Shown piece after piece: positions 42,242 to 54,605 of a stretch of 64,000 nt of DNA. The DNA is taken from the NCBI GenBank assembly GCA_905160935.1, contig CAJHZI010000414.1, positions 1-64,000 on the forward strand, read 5' to 3'. The DNA is from Enchytraeus crypticus (Eukaryota; Annelida; Clitellata; Enchytraeida; Enchytraeidae). Made by a program: the position numbers and the translations under genes. Position 1 is the stretch's first letter; each line of letters begins with the position of its first letter. The notes under the pieces are model-generated. The model searched no databases. It was given only the letters and a program-made list of their open reading frames with translations, and was not told where the DNA came from.

Positions 42242-43038
42242 TTAGCTAGTAGGTTTGGAACTAAGATAGTTAAAAAAAACTAAGTATATACTATTTATAT
42301 GACTGTTCATGTAGATTGCTATAAGAGAGTTATTATTTTCATGCACAATCACTTTACTTTCTGTTGTTCTGTTATGTGGACCTGTATACGTGTCTGAAAT
42401 AAAATAGTTTGAGTTGATTTTGATTTGAAAGCTGTTGACAACGTGCGCTTCGCAAATATAACTACTGCATTTTGGGTACTTATCCATTCAGTCACGTTTT
42501 TGTGTCTTAGACCCACCCGGTCCCCCGGGAGAACCCGAGGCGTCGGAGGTAGGAGGTGACTTTGTCTCACTCACGTGGGAGCGTCCTAAGTCCGATGGCG
42601 GAGGTCGAATACTGGGCTATTTCATCGAGAAGAAGGAGGCTTCCTCCGACAACTGGTCGAGGGTTAACATCACGCCCTCGCCGCCAAATATTTTCAACGT
42701 ACCGAATTTGATAGAAGATCGCGAGTACGATTTCAGAGTGTTCGCAGTGAACGAGGCGGGCGAGAGCTCACCGGCAGCCACGGGCCGCAAGATCAGAATT
42801 AAAGATCCTAAAGGTTTGTTAAGTCTTAATGAGTCCTAGTGAGTCCGAATGAGTCATCGGTTTTCTGTCATATTTAATAACTAATCAGAAATGTTAGTAG
42901 GAATAATAGTAACATTTGACAATATCAATTCTATTTTTGTTGTCTCTCGTAGTTTTTACAAGATTTTGTGGGAAGTTTAAGCTCAGTCTCATGCGTAATG
43001 AGTGAATGATATTTTTTATGATATTTATAGATATTTTA

Positions 43039-43107
<69 letters not shown>

Positions 43108-46100
43108 CTTAGTGCACTGCCTACTGGCAGGTCCATGGTATATAATGCCTCCACTCATCTCTATCTTCCGTTTACCTCTTCATGTCCACATAAGAGTGGA
43201 TCATCTTATGCAGATGAATAAGTGACGTCCCTGCCGTAATCCTTGTATGAGGAAACTGACGTTAAAACTTTATTGTTATTATTATTATTATTATTACTGC
43301 TTATTTTGATGTTGTTGTTGTCTCACATGTGATCATTTCACTATAACGTTGTTGATCATGATGCTGTTGTTGTCTCACAGCTCCCACGGTGCCAGAGTTT
43401 CAGCAACCCCTCAAGTCCATCACTGTGGCCCAGGGCAAGAACGCCCAGTTCGAGTGTATCGTCAGGGGAAATCCCCAGCCAGAGATCACGTGGTATGATG
43501 AATCTTTATGAGCAGTTAATATCGATTATCTCGTTATATCGATTATCCTGATTGTGCAGATTATTTTATATGGTAGAGAATTCCGGGAATTAATTTGTTG
43601 ATTGATTGACTGGTTGATTGATTGATCGATTGATTGACTTATAGAGTGATCGATTGATTGATCGATTAATTGACTGATTGATTGATTGACTGATTGATTG
43701 ATTTGACTGATCGATTGACTGATCGATTGATTGATTGATTGATTGCAGGTTTAAGGGAGTGAGAGAGCTGATAGATAGTGATAAGTTCGGTATATCTAAA
43801 CAAGGCGACAGGTACACACTGGTCGTGCACAATTGTTTCGGAGAGGACGCAGATGAATATTCAGTGAAGGCGAGCACACCAGCTGGGTCCAAGACATCGA
43901 GAGCTGAGCTAACCATCAAATGTAGCTTATCATTCCTTCTCTCTCTCTCTCTCTCTTCTGTCTATCACTCTCACTCTCTCTCACTCTGAGCTAACCATCA
44001 AATGTAGCTTACTGTACCTTCTCTTTCTCTCGCTCTCACTCTCTCTGTCTCTCTCTTTCACTCTCTATCGATCGCTCGCTTTCTCGCTGTTTCGTTCTCA
44101 CTCTCTCTCTCTCTCTCCTTCCCATTTTCTTTAATGGAAGGTCAAAGGTGCATATTCTTTTCAGACCGCTTTGATGTTCCAAAGAGCACTAGTACTATTG
44201 TACTGTTTGTACTTATTGTACTTATTATATTGTTTGTACTGATTGTGCTGTTTGTACGTATTGTACTTATTCCATTGTTTGTACTATATGTACTTATTGT
44301 CCTGTTTGTATTTATTGTACTGCTGTGTATATTCACAGGTCCACCCAAGGCGCACGTACCAGCTCGCTTCCTCGATACCGCCATCTTTGAAAAGTCTGAG
44401 GACGTGGTCCTCAAAATTCCGTTCACGGGAAATCCCAAGCCACGAGTGCAGTGGTTCAGAGATAACGAAGAGGTCAAGAGTTCAACCAAGTACAAGGTCG
44501 AGGTTGGTGACCGTCACGCCATACTGACCATCTTCAAGGCCGACCGTACCGATGATGGTCCCTACAGGCTTCAACTGGAAAATGACCTCGGAACCGATTC
44601 AGCTATCATTAAAATAGCTGTAAATGGTATGATTCGAGAATTTTTACTTTTGTTATTTGTAATTGTGCGTTATAGTCAACACTTTATCGTGATTTGCTAT
44701 TATTGGGTTATATTTTGAATTTAAGGGGATTGTTGTTTATTAAATATCTGATGAATAACATCTGATAGAGTACATCCTGTCAAGCAGCTTTATAGTTTAC
44801 GTAATTGTAAGAAACCGCAAAACATAAACAGCTAAAAATATGTCTCCTGCAACTCATATCAAATAAATTAATAATATCGATGGATTAAATTAACACCTGG
44901 CATCAAAAAGTTTGTCGACCTATATTAGAACCGTAGGACGTTACTTAAAGTTCCTTATTTGTATTCATGTATTCGAAATGTCTCAACAAAGAAATACCAG
45001 AGGCTTCCTTTAAACATAGAACTTTAACAGGGGCTTCCTTTCAACATAGAACTTTAGCAGGGACTTCCTTTAAACATAGAACTCTAATAGGGGCTTCCTT
45101 TAAACATGGAACTTTATTTAATCTTACCAACAAAGTGATGTTTTATATCCAGACGTTCCTGACCCACCACGCTTCCTCGGCGTTGATAGTGTGTTCCACG
45201 ACTCCATTATGCTCACCTGGAAGCCGCCTCTGAACGATGGCGGAGGATTCATCACGCAGTACATCGTGGAAAAACAGGAGCAGGGAATGAGCAACTGGAT
45301 TAGATGGGGAACTACGAGGTAAGCCTGTAATATATGGCGAATACATTTTGATAATATAATAATTTATTGATACAATAACTATCTAACTGATAATACTCAT
45401 AAATTGATTAATTGATTGATAGACTGATTTACTAATCAATTGATTGATTGATAGACTGATTGACTTATCAATTGAATGATTGATTGATAGACTGATTGAC
45501 TTATCAATTGATTGATTGATTGATGGACTGATTGACTTATCAATTGATAGATTTATAGACTGATTTGATTGATGGACTGATGGATAGACTGATTGACTTA
45601 TCAACTTATCAATCAATTGATTGCTAGCCTGTGATTGCCCGCTAGGTTCACATTTGCCACTGTTGACGGCCTATCTCCCAGCCACGACTATCAGTTCAGA
45701 GTGTCCGCGGAGAACTTGTACGGGCGCTCAGAGCCCTGCGAGCCCTCGAGCTTCGTCAGGACCGTGACCGAGGAGGAGGGCCGGGAGAAGAAGGGACTGG
45801 GTGGCTTTGACGGTGAGAGATGTCCCTGAATACGATAAGAACTATTAAACTATGCTCATCAATCAATCAGTTAATCACTTAAATAGTCAAGTTTTTTATC
45901 AATTGGTCAGTCAATCAATCGCGAAATCAATGAGTCAATCAATAAGAATTTAACTTCCGGTTCCTCGCCATAAGGCAATGTCAGGGATGTCTCTTGCTGA
46001 CCCTACCTCTCAGACTCTACAATCACGCAATCAATCAGTCAATCACTCAGTCAATCACTCAGTCAATCAGCTAAATGTTCAATCTTCAATACAACATGTT

Positions 46101-47904
46101 ATGGTTGCTCTCAATTGAAGTTCATTTGATTGCAACTGTAGTAGTTTGTACAGCAAATCTTGTAAGAAATACTAAGCTAGTGTAAATGTTAAATGTGTGT
46201 TGATTTCAGAGGAAGGCAGAAGACGCAGGACTAAGTATACTGGACCTAAACCTGAGAGCTACGACAGACTATGTGAGTCCCGTAGTTTATATGTCTAGAA
46301 GATTTTCCGGAACTGTTTTAGTTACAACCTATCCCCGTGTTGTGTCTGGATTGTTCGAAGAATAGACCCACCGGTGACTGCACGTCTCTGGAGGAGGCTA
46401 CTTTAGCATTAAGATCCAAACCATCGTCTCCAAAGGCATTTGGTTGGTGAGCGCATAGGCTCCTGAAATTGCTACAAAATTTTCAAAAACTAATGAAAAA
46501 TTAGGGGATTGACTGATGATATGATATGGGACAGATAAGAGTGGAGTAGGTCTATTCGTATCTCAACCCTAGTCAAACTAGGATTAAAGGGAAGATGATG
46601 ATGATAATGATGTATTAGCTATAGCCTATATATTTAACATTAGTTATTGCTTATTCTTCTGCTAACCGTGTTGAGTCCGTATTGGCCTGAACCATTTGAT
46701 CCCATCAAATTTGTTTACTATTTATAGCGCAGATCACAACATATGGGAGAAGAACCGGCCTGAACCGGTTGATCCCATCAAATTTGTTTACTATTTATTG
46801 CACAGATCACAACTTGTGGGAGAAGAACCGGCCTGAACCGGTTGATCCCATCAAATTTGTTTACTATTTATTGCACAGATCACAACTTGTGGGAGAAGAA
46901 GCGGCCTGAACCGGTTGATCTCATCAAATTTGTTTACTATTCATTGTGCAGATCACAACCTGTGGGAGAAGAACCGGCCAGAACCGGTTGATCCCATCAA
47001 ATTTGGCAACATTCACGATTTCTATGACATCTGTGAAGAGATTGGAAAGTAAGTTTATGCTGCAACAGTATTTCAATCAATCAATTCAAGAGGATCTAAA
47101 GGCTGATTCCATAGCTTATTAACAAGTTGGTAGACAGCTGATCAATAGTTAAGAGTTTCAATTTTGTGCTCTCCCCGTCACTGACACTCCATCGAGACAA
47201 CAAAAACTGACGTTAAACTTGGCTTCAAGGTCTTTCCTAGCGTCTTAGTACGAATGATTTAGGCTGAAACACTTTCTAATTAAGTTAATATTTATTCTAG
47301 TTAGTCTCATCCAATTAAGTATTGCAATTGTGTTCAATCTAATTAATTATGTGATTTCTCTCTATGTCTCACTCTCTCTCTCTTAGTGCACTGCCTACTG
47401 GCAGGTCCATGGTATATTACGCTACGAGGTGTTATTGATGGGATTGATGATTGATTATTTATTGATTGGGATTAACTTACGTGATTTATAATATATAGAT
47501 AGTACTTCAATTCAATGATTTACCCTGCAATCTTATCACTTTGTTCTCTGTTCTTCAGAGGAGCATTTGGAGTCGTCCACAGATGCGTTGAGAAGGCAAC
47601 GGGAAAGAACTTCGTTGCTAAGTTCGTCAACACCCCCTATCCCACCGACAAGAACACGGTGAAGGCCGAGATAGCTCTGATGAATCAGCTACGTCACCCG
47701 AGGTTGCTCAACCTTCATGACGCCTTCGAGGATCAGCACGAGATGGTGCTAGTGATGGAATAGTAAGATCTGATTGATTATTGATTGATTAATCAACTAA
47801 TTAATAGTAATTATTATTATTATTCATGTTATTATTATTTAACCAATTAATTATGTCTAAATTGAGAAGCTTAGATATGCGTATTCATCACTCTCTTCCA
47901 TTCT

Positions 47905-47970
<66 letters not shown>

Positions 47971-48132
47971 GTTATCTGGTTTCACTCTCTCTCTCTCTGC
48001 TCTCAGTCTGTCTTGTCTCTCTCTCATGATAAAATATGAGTTCCATATCTCACAAATTGCAATAATAATTGTTGATTATCATTTTAAACATATATGTTTT
48101 AGTTCTACTAAATTATTGATTGATGGTTTTGC

Positions 48133-48165
<33 letters not shown>

Positions 48166-48296
48166 GCATAGCCTATCAGGCGGAGAGCTATTTGATCAGA
48201 TATCTGATGAGAGCTACAAGATGAGTAAGGCTGAGGTGATTGATTGATTGATTGATGGCATGATTGATTGATTGATTGATTATTTATTGATTGATA

Positions 48297-48327
<31 letters not shown>

Positions 48328-50798
48328 GCACAGCCTATCAGGTGGAGAGCTATTTGATCAGATATCAGATGAGAGCTACAAGATGAGCGAGGCAGAGGTG
48401 ATACACTATGTCAGACAAGTCTGTGAAGGGTTGACCCACATGCATGAACAGAACATTGTACATCTAGACATCAAGGTAGGCATACATCTAGACATCCATC
48501 TACACACTAATCTAGGCATACATCTAGACATCCATCTACACACTAGGCATACATCTAGACATCCATCTACACACTAATCTAGGCATACATCTAGATATCC
48601 ATCTACACACTAATCTAGGCATACATCTAGACATCCATCTACACACTAATCTAGGCATACATCTAGACATCCATCTACACACTAATCTAGGCATAAGTCT
48701 AGACATATATCTAGACATAAGTTCTTATATCGAATGTGTTTCTGTGCGCTTTGTCAAGGGTGTTTCTATGTGTTTTATCGAATGTATTTCTGTGTTTTAT
48801 CCAATGTGTTTCTATGTGTTTATCGAATGTATTTCTATGTGTTTTATCGAATGTGTTTCTATGTGTTTATCGAATGTGTTTCTATGTGTTTTATCGAATG
48901 TGTTTCTATGTGTCTAGCCTGAGAACATAATGTATTTCTATGTGTTTTTATGTGTCTAGCCTGAGAACATAATGTGTACGACTAAGAAGAGCCGGGACGT
49001 GAAGCTGATAGACTTTGGTCTTGCCACACGGCTCGACCCTGAACAGGTTGTCAAGGTCTCCACGGCCACGGCTGACTTTGCCTCACCAGAGGTCGCTGAC
49101 CATGAGCCCGTGGGCTTCTACACCGATATGTGGGCCGTGGGCGTGCTCAGCTACGTCCTGTGAGTCCACTCAGTTCTAGTGATTTCGAGTCTAAACCAAA
49201 AATAAATGTACATAAATGAAAGTCAGCTTTACACTAAAAATGCAATGTCTTCTTCGCCTTCGTCTTAGGGTTCTACAAGACTTAGGAAATAATAACATAA
49301 CATAATATAATATATTATATACCATGGACCTGCCAGTAGACAATGCACTAAGAGAGAGAATAAAGTATAACATAGCATAACATAACATAATATAACAACA
49401 TAACATAATATATAAAATAACATAACGTAACATAATATACTATACTATACTATAATATAACATGGCGGTAGATAAATACTAAGCAGAATTCGTATGATCC
49501 GGTTTTTTCCAGGTTGAGCGGACTCTCGCCGTTCGCTGGAGGCGACAGGGATGACACCCTGGAGAACGTCCGCAAGTGTTCCTGGAAGTTCGACTCGGAG
49601 GCTTTCAGGAATATCTCAGACATTGGAAAAGATTTCATCTCAAAACTTCTCATTAAAAATCCCACGTAAGTAGAAGAGTCCTCTAAGATTTTCTAATCCC
49701 ACGTAAGTAGAAGTGTTCCCCGTGTTGTGTCCGGGTTGTATGAAGAATTGACCAACCGGTGACTGCACGTGTCGTAGAAGGCGACTAAAGCACTAAGATC
49801 CATACCAACGTCAGAAAGGGCATTCGGTTGGTGAGCGCCTAGGCTCCAGAAATTGTTACAAAAATTTAAACGAATGGAAAAGTCTCAAATATGGGATTGG
49901 CTGGGTGGTGTGGTGTAGAGCAAAAAGGATTTGAGACAGTCTATTTGTACCCCACCCTAGTTAAACTGGGTTCAAGGGAAGATGATGATGATGATGATGA
50001 AGACGTAAGTAGGAGTGTCCTCTAAGATCTTTTAAGATTAGTCTGTCTCAATAGCTCAGTGTGGAGGTCGCCTGGTAGCGTCAGTGTTTCCGATGGAGCT
50101 GAGCAGGGAGTAAAATCTGGACGTTTGCAGGACCGGTAAATGAACAATTGATTACGAATTGCATACTGGTCCAAACATTTGACGTTAAAAGTGATAGTGA
50201 ATATCATCCAAGATGATATTCACTAAACCGTGCTTTACTATAATGGGACTTTAACGTATATTATAGCACAAAAAATTGTATTGTAATCGCATATGGGTTG
50301 TTTGTTTTCTAGCTTGGCTTTTCTAGTCTGCTTTTTCTAGCCTGGATTTTCTAGCCTGGATGTTCTAATCTTGTTTTCCTAGCCTGGTTTTCCTAGCCTG
50401 GTTTTCCTAGCCTGGTTTTCCTAGTCTGGTTTTCCTAGCCTGGTTTTCCTAGCCTGGCTTTCCTAGCCTGGCTTTCCTAGCCTGGTTTTCTTGTCCGATG
50501 TTTCTGGCTTGGTGTTTCTAGCCTGGTTTTTCTAGTCTAATTTTTCTAGTCTGGTTTTTCTAGCCTGGTTTTTCTAGTCTGGTTTTTCTAGCCTGGTTTT
50601 TCTAGTCTGGTTTTTACAGCCTGGTGTTAATTAACTGAAGATTGTTTCTATAGGAAGAGAATGACTGTCCATGATGCCATGGAGCACCCTTGGCTCGTTG
50701 GGGACCACTCTGACCTCAACAGCAGAATACCGGCCAGTAGATACAACAACATCAGAAAACAAATCAAGAACAGATATGTAAGTCTGGGCGTTGTTATA

Positions 50799-50837
<39 letters not shown>

Positions 50838-53800
50838 AAGTCCAGGCGTTGTTATCATTGATCTGCTGATTGATTGATTAAGTCCAGGCTGTGATAGCAT
50901 TGATCTGCTGATTGATTGATTAAGTCTAGGCTTTGTTATTGATTTTGTATTGATCTAAGTCAACTTTACCAGATATCTGACATGGACTAGTTAATAATAT
51001 TTAAATTTTTTTTATATTACTACTTAACATCTTAGATATGTTAATTAACGTGATCATCAAAATATCTTTTCTTACAGGTATCATGCTTAGAATTATTGAC
51101 GCATTGATTGATTGATTTATTTATTGATCTGCAGGTTCTGGCACTGTTCTTACTACCTTATCCTATATAATAAAACGGATGTTTCACCTTTTTACTTTTC
51201 TTTATTGGTTCACTATTATTTATTTATTTACTGTTATCATTTTAATTGCTAAATGTTTGAACGACCACGAGGACTGAATTTCTGTTGTATTGGAACAACT
51301 GGCTGGAGCCAATGGCGATGTCGGTAAGATACTCGACCGCGGATCAGTATGTGCGGGATTCAAATCCTGGGCTCGCCCGTCACTGACATCGCTTTCGAGT
51401 GAAGAAACTGACGTTAACATTAGCTTTACCAGCTTTAGCTTTAAAATGTACATTTGTTGCTATGTCGCAGGCCGATTGGCCCACGCCCATGCCCGCCATT
51501 GGGCGTATCGCTAACTACAGCTCACTCAGGAGACACAGGCCCAAGGAATACGATATCTACGACTCATACTTCGGTTAGTATGGGTCCAAATCATAAAAGT
51601 TGCGAGCGAGACAGTATTTAGAATGTCTTAATAGCGCTGAGGTAACGTCATGAACTTTTAAATGACAGATACTGAAGTGAATTGAACTCTCGTGGATTCG
51701 AATCCCAGCCGCGCTGATATGAGAGTAAGATCTCGGACATTCACTGGACTGGTTATACGGAAAATGGACTATATTTCCTAACGGTTCAATCATGAGGTCA
51801 AAAAAGTGATAGATATCAATATAGTTGATCATTTCACTATAATGCGTGTTTTTTATTTAACTAACTTGTCTAAGCGGAGCGAGCATTTAGAACAGAAGTA
51901 TTTTCTGATTATTGAAGGTCGCTTATGTTAATACTTTAATTTCTTTATTTTACTTGTAATCTTATAGCTTAATAGTTGAATATTAAGTAATCGGATAAAT
52001 TCTCTCATGAATGACGGTAGCGCTCTGGCTGAGGCTTTGCTACTGCTGTATTATACTGTTAATTTACGTAAATGTAACAACCAGAAAACTAATAAGGCAT
52101 TACTAACAATAAAATAATAATAGCATTGAATAGTAACCTGAGCGCATTGAGAGTTAGTTATTTTATTTAAAATATATTTCTACTGTATATTCTATTTTAA
52201 ATTTAAATTAAAATCCAAATCGACGCCAGAAGTTGCAATTGATTGGTGAACACCTATGCTCCAGAAATTGCAAAAACAAATTCTAAAACGAACGGAAAAG
52301 TTTATCCTGACCTCATATAAACTGAGATTCATGGGAAAACGATGATGATGCTGATTCTATTTTAATTATATTTTATATAATTTAAATGAGAAGAGCGGAG
52401 GCGTTATATACCATGAATCTGCTAGTAGACAGTGCACTAAGAGAGAGAGAATTTAAATACGTTTCACATATAATGCACGTATATCTTCATGCGCAGATCG
52501 CCGTGAAGCGATGCCAAGGTTTGTACGAAAACCTCACCCTTGCATCGTTCAGGAAGGCAACGTTGCCAACTTCAAATGCAAGATAATGGCTGGATCACCG
52601 CCCATTGTCACTTGGTATGCTATAACTACAGTCGCTGCTCTAGTCTTTCTATGTGCCTCTTAAGAAAAAAATAATCTACCATTCGCAGATACATGTGAAC
52701 TGAAGTTCACTTAGAAGATAATATGATTATTTATTTTCTCTAAATTTTTCCTATACTATTCTCCTATTACTCCTTGCTCTTAATAAAATTATAACGTTTA
52801 ATAACGGCCATGATTTTATTGTTAATTTGAAGTGATTTTATAGTGAAAAGGTAATGAATGAATTTATGTGTAGAAATAAACTCATTAGCGTATTTCTTTA
52901 GTATATAGGTCTGCGTGAATTGATCTGTAGTGATTTGAGCAGTGGGGACGGCCCTGACATCATTCACGGATGAAAAAATGGACGTTGAAACTGTATACAT
53001 GGATCTTGTATCTGTATATTACTTGAATATTTTACTTGCACTGTTTTAATCTCGCTTTCGCTTGGGGTCTCAGTGTACTCAGTCGTCATCGTGTATTGCT
53101 TTGGCGCCGTTTGCATAGAGTCTGCAAGAGACGTCCCTGACATTCCCTTATGGCGAGGAACCGGATGTTAAATTCTTATTGATTGATTGATTGATTAATT
53201 GATTGATTGATTGGTGGATTGATTGATTGATTGATGGATTGATTGGTGGATTGATTGATTAATTAATTAATTGATTGATTATAATTATTATGTTTCAGGC
53301 ATTTCAAGACGAACACTCTGAACCCGAGCCTGAAGTACATGCCTAAGTACTCGGGTAATGATTATGAGCTGAGGATTGGTCGCTGTAAGCTGGACGACAG
53401 GGGGGAGTACGTAGTGAAGGCTGTCAACTCGTTTGGAAGTCGAGAAGAGTGCGCCTTCCTGGGAGTTGAACGTAAGCCTCTCACTCCCAGCTCCAGTACT
53501 AACTGAAACGTCTAAAATACTAAATTTTAAAATTTTAAATTTAATGTAAAAATCTAAATTGTGAAGAGATTTAACTTCTACATTTTTAACTTGTTGAGAA
53601 TAGGTTTTAAAGAAATGGGCAACTGTTATGTAATTCTCAAGTAAAAGCTACGGTTAACGTCAGTTTCCTCACTCGAAAGCGATGTCAGTGACGGTCTAGC
53701 CCAGGATTTGAAATCCGCACATACTGATCCGCGGTCGAGTATCTTAGCGACGTCGCCAATCAATTCTAAATTTTGAAAAGAGTTTACTTCTCCTTATTTC

Positions 53801-54574
53801 ACTTGTTGTGATTAGGTTTTAAAGAAATGTGCAACTGTTGTGTAATTCTCGATTTCAAAAATATCTCAAATTATTATGCGCTGATAAATAAAATGCAGTT
53901 ATAATCTATAATTTTCGCCAGTTCAACTGTACAGATCAAGATGTAGTTTAAAATTCAACATACCAAATTTTCTTTGACTGATTGTGAGGGAATTTTGATT
54001 TTGATGTTTTTATTAATTAATTAATTAATTTTAATTATTGTTTTTTTATTAACTTGTACTTTTGTTTTCAGCTGCCTCTGCTATGCCGGCCCGTAGAGCC
54101 ATGAGCGTGGAGCCCACTGCAGTCAGGAGGTCAGTGATCGATATCAATTGATTGATTGATAGATTGATTTATTATTGGTTAATTGATTGAATGATTGCTT
54201 TATTGATTACTGATTGATTATTGATTGATTGATTGTAGAACACACTGCTGTCAGAATTAAAGTGAACAGTTGAGAATGTAGGGTTACTGATAAAAAATAA
54301 AAATTAAACGACTGAATTCACTAACTTCGTTTAATTAAATTTAATTTAATTAATTGAAGACTTTAAATAAAAGACACTTTTATCTTTTTTAGCCTAGGGT
54401 ACTTTACTGCTCAGGGCATATTATTAGTATTAGTGCTATTATTATTATCATTCTTATTATTAACAATAATAAGAATGATAATAATAATAATTATTATTAT
54501 TATTGTTATTATTATGATTATTATAGTAATAATAAAATAATAATAAAGGTTTAACGTCAGTTTCTTCATACAAG

Positions 54575-54605
<31 letters not shown>

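Noticed and set aside
48734-48930. Cys/Phe/Tyr-rich open frames
   Set aside because: They read the TTTCTATGTGTTTTATCGAA array before an acceptor; not protein coding.
50290-50625. Short regular repeats resembling a CRISPR array or binding-site array
   Set aside because: Plain 14-15 base minisatellite without spacers; its only notable trait is acceptor-like CTAG sites.
46982-51573. Titin, MLCK or obscurin as the identity of the kinase
   Set aside because: DFG and HLD motifs are intact, and [17 protein letters not shown] plus the post-kinase Ig wording fit twitchin; titin kinase has EFG and a different tail.
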